This document shows positions 6,440-6,929 of a stretch of 6,929 nt of DNA, piece after piece (the stretch's first letter is position 1; each line of letters begins with the position of its first letter). The notes beneath the pieces were generated by a model, which saw only the letters and a program-made list of their open reading frames with translations, had not been told where the DNA came from and searched no databases. A program made the translations under genes and the position numbers. The DNA comes from Candidatus Aerophobota bacterium (GTDB lineage Bacteria > Aerophobota > Aerophobia > Aerophobales > JAGGXI01): NCBI GenBank assembly GCA_021163155.1, contig JAGGXI010000105.1, positions 1 through 6,929 of the forward strand. Direction: 5' to 3'.

Positions 6440-6929
6440 TTATAAGCCTCTTCCAACTTTATCAATTGCTTTCTCTATTACATCCAGAGCTTCATTTAGC
6501 TGCTCATCAGTAATTTCCAGGGAAACCAACATCCTCAAAAGATTTTTGTTAATTCCAGCGCTGGGGACAAACACTCCATTTTTTATGCATTCCTGGACAA
6601 TTTGAGCTGTCTCTTTGGTAGCAGGCTCTTTGGTTTTCCTATTCTTTACTAATTCTACAGCTGTCATTGCCCCTATACCATGAACATCTCCCACCAAGGA
6701 ATGCCTGTCCTTCATTTTAAGGAATCGCTCTTTTAATTTTTCTCCTATTTTCACTGCTTTATCTAAGAGATGCTCTTCTTTAATAATGTTTATAACCTCA
6801 AGGGCTGCTCTACAGGCTACAGGATTACCTACATAAGTTCCTCCAACAGTTCCACCAGGTAAGGTATCCATAATATTTTTCTTAGCAATTACTGCTGAAA
6901 GAGGCAATCCCGCAGCTAAGGACTTAGCA
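6440..6929 (-). CDS. Class III PLP-dependent aminotransferase (GabT-like), C-terminal part; 5' end outside the window
   Basis: The reading frame enters from the window edge and ends at 6440, giving the last 162 residues of a protein that is usually about 420-450 residues long. It starts AKSLAAGLPLSAVIAKKNIM; the Lys of AKS (codon 6925-6923) matches the lysine that binds pyridoxal phosphate in class III aminotransferases. Then comes PGGTVGGTYVGNPVACRAAL, with the class III GGTYxGNP phosphate-binding motif, and VHGIGAMTAVEL. The pattern is closest to 4-aminobutyrate/omega-amino acid transaminases such as GabT, which move an amino group to 2-oxoglutarate. The exact substrate cannot be fixed from this half. 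Any apparent start near 6907 (TTG) is internal to the gene. Its position upstream of the transporter suggests that it acts on the imported compound or a product of it. Confidence 0.92.
   Translation of the reverse strand, partial: AKSLAAGLPLSAVIAKKNIMDTLPGGTVGGTYVGNPVACRAALEVINIIKEEHLLDKAVKIGEKLKERFLKMKDRHSLVGDVHGIGAMTAVELVKNRKTKEPATKETAQIVQECIKNGVFVPSAGINKNLLRMLVSLEITDEQLNEALDVIEKAIDKVGRGL

Noticed and set aside
1-6929. CRISPR array, tRNA/rRNA, insertion sequence, phage or defence genes
   Set aside because: I saw no direct repeats with spacers, no clover-leaf or rRNA signatures, no transposase and no terminal inverted repeats on either strand.

Overview
All recognisable genes in this AT-rich window lie on the minus strand. 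They form an amino-acid-type uptake cluster of the HAAT/Liv ABC family (hydrophobic amino acid transport), flanked by a class III aminotransferase and a GntR-family regulator. The substrate-binding protein has a signal peptide cleavable by signal peptidase I and no lipobox cysteine, which suggests a diderm host with a periplasm. Low GC and strong AGGAG-type ribosome binding sites suggest a low-GC anaerobe, perhaps of an Atribacterota-like lineage. That lineage guess is weak inference; nothing here fixes the taxon.

The layout in transcription order runs from high to low coordinates. (1) The 3' part of a GabT-like PLP aminotransferase (6929-6440). (2) An intergenic leader (6439-6302) with a good sigma-70-type promoter and a strong Shine-Dalgarno followed by a two-codon ORF. 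(3) A Liv-type periplasmic binding protein (6301-5036), closed by a strong rho-independent terminator (5013-4983). (4) A wrecked M20-family amidohydrolase gene (4947-4083), which carries two frameshifts and lacks the catalytic metal-binding core. (5) The permease livH (4048-3179). (6) A fused LivM permease-LivG ATPase gene (3151-1346). (7) livF, the second ATPase (1353-649). (8) A frameshifted small gene for a sigma-70 region 4-like helix-turn-helix protein (646-354), with a weak AT-rich terminator candidate after it. (9) The first 80 codons of a GntR/FadR-type regulator (242-1), which runs off the window.

The binding protein would capture a ligand in the periplasm and deliver it to a LivH/LivMG/LivF importer. 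The terminator after the binding protein gene would make that protein in excess over the membrane parts, which would be expressed by read-through or from a promoter I did not find. The aminotransferase, the former M20 amidohydrolase and the GntR regulator suggest a catabolic locus for an amino acid or an N-acylated/peptide-like derivative. The ligand cannot be read from the sequence.

I found no tRNA, rRNA, CRISPR array, insertion sequence or defence system. The most notable points are the LivM-LivG fusion, the M20 pseudogene with its core excised, and the split HTH gene. This is otherwise an ordinary transport locus, and I do not see strong evidence for an undescribed system.
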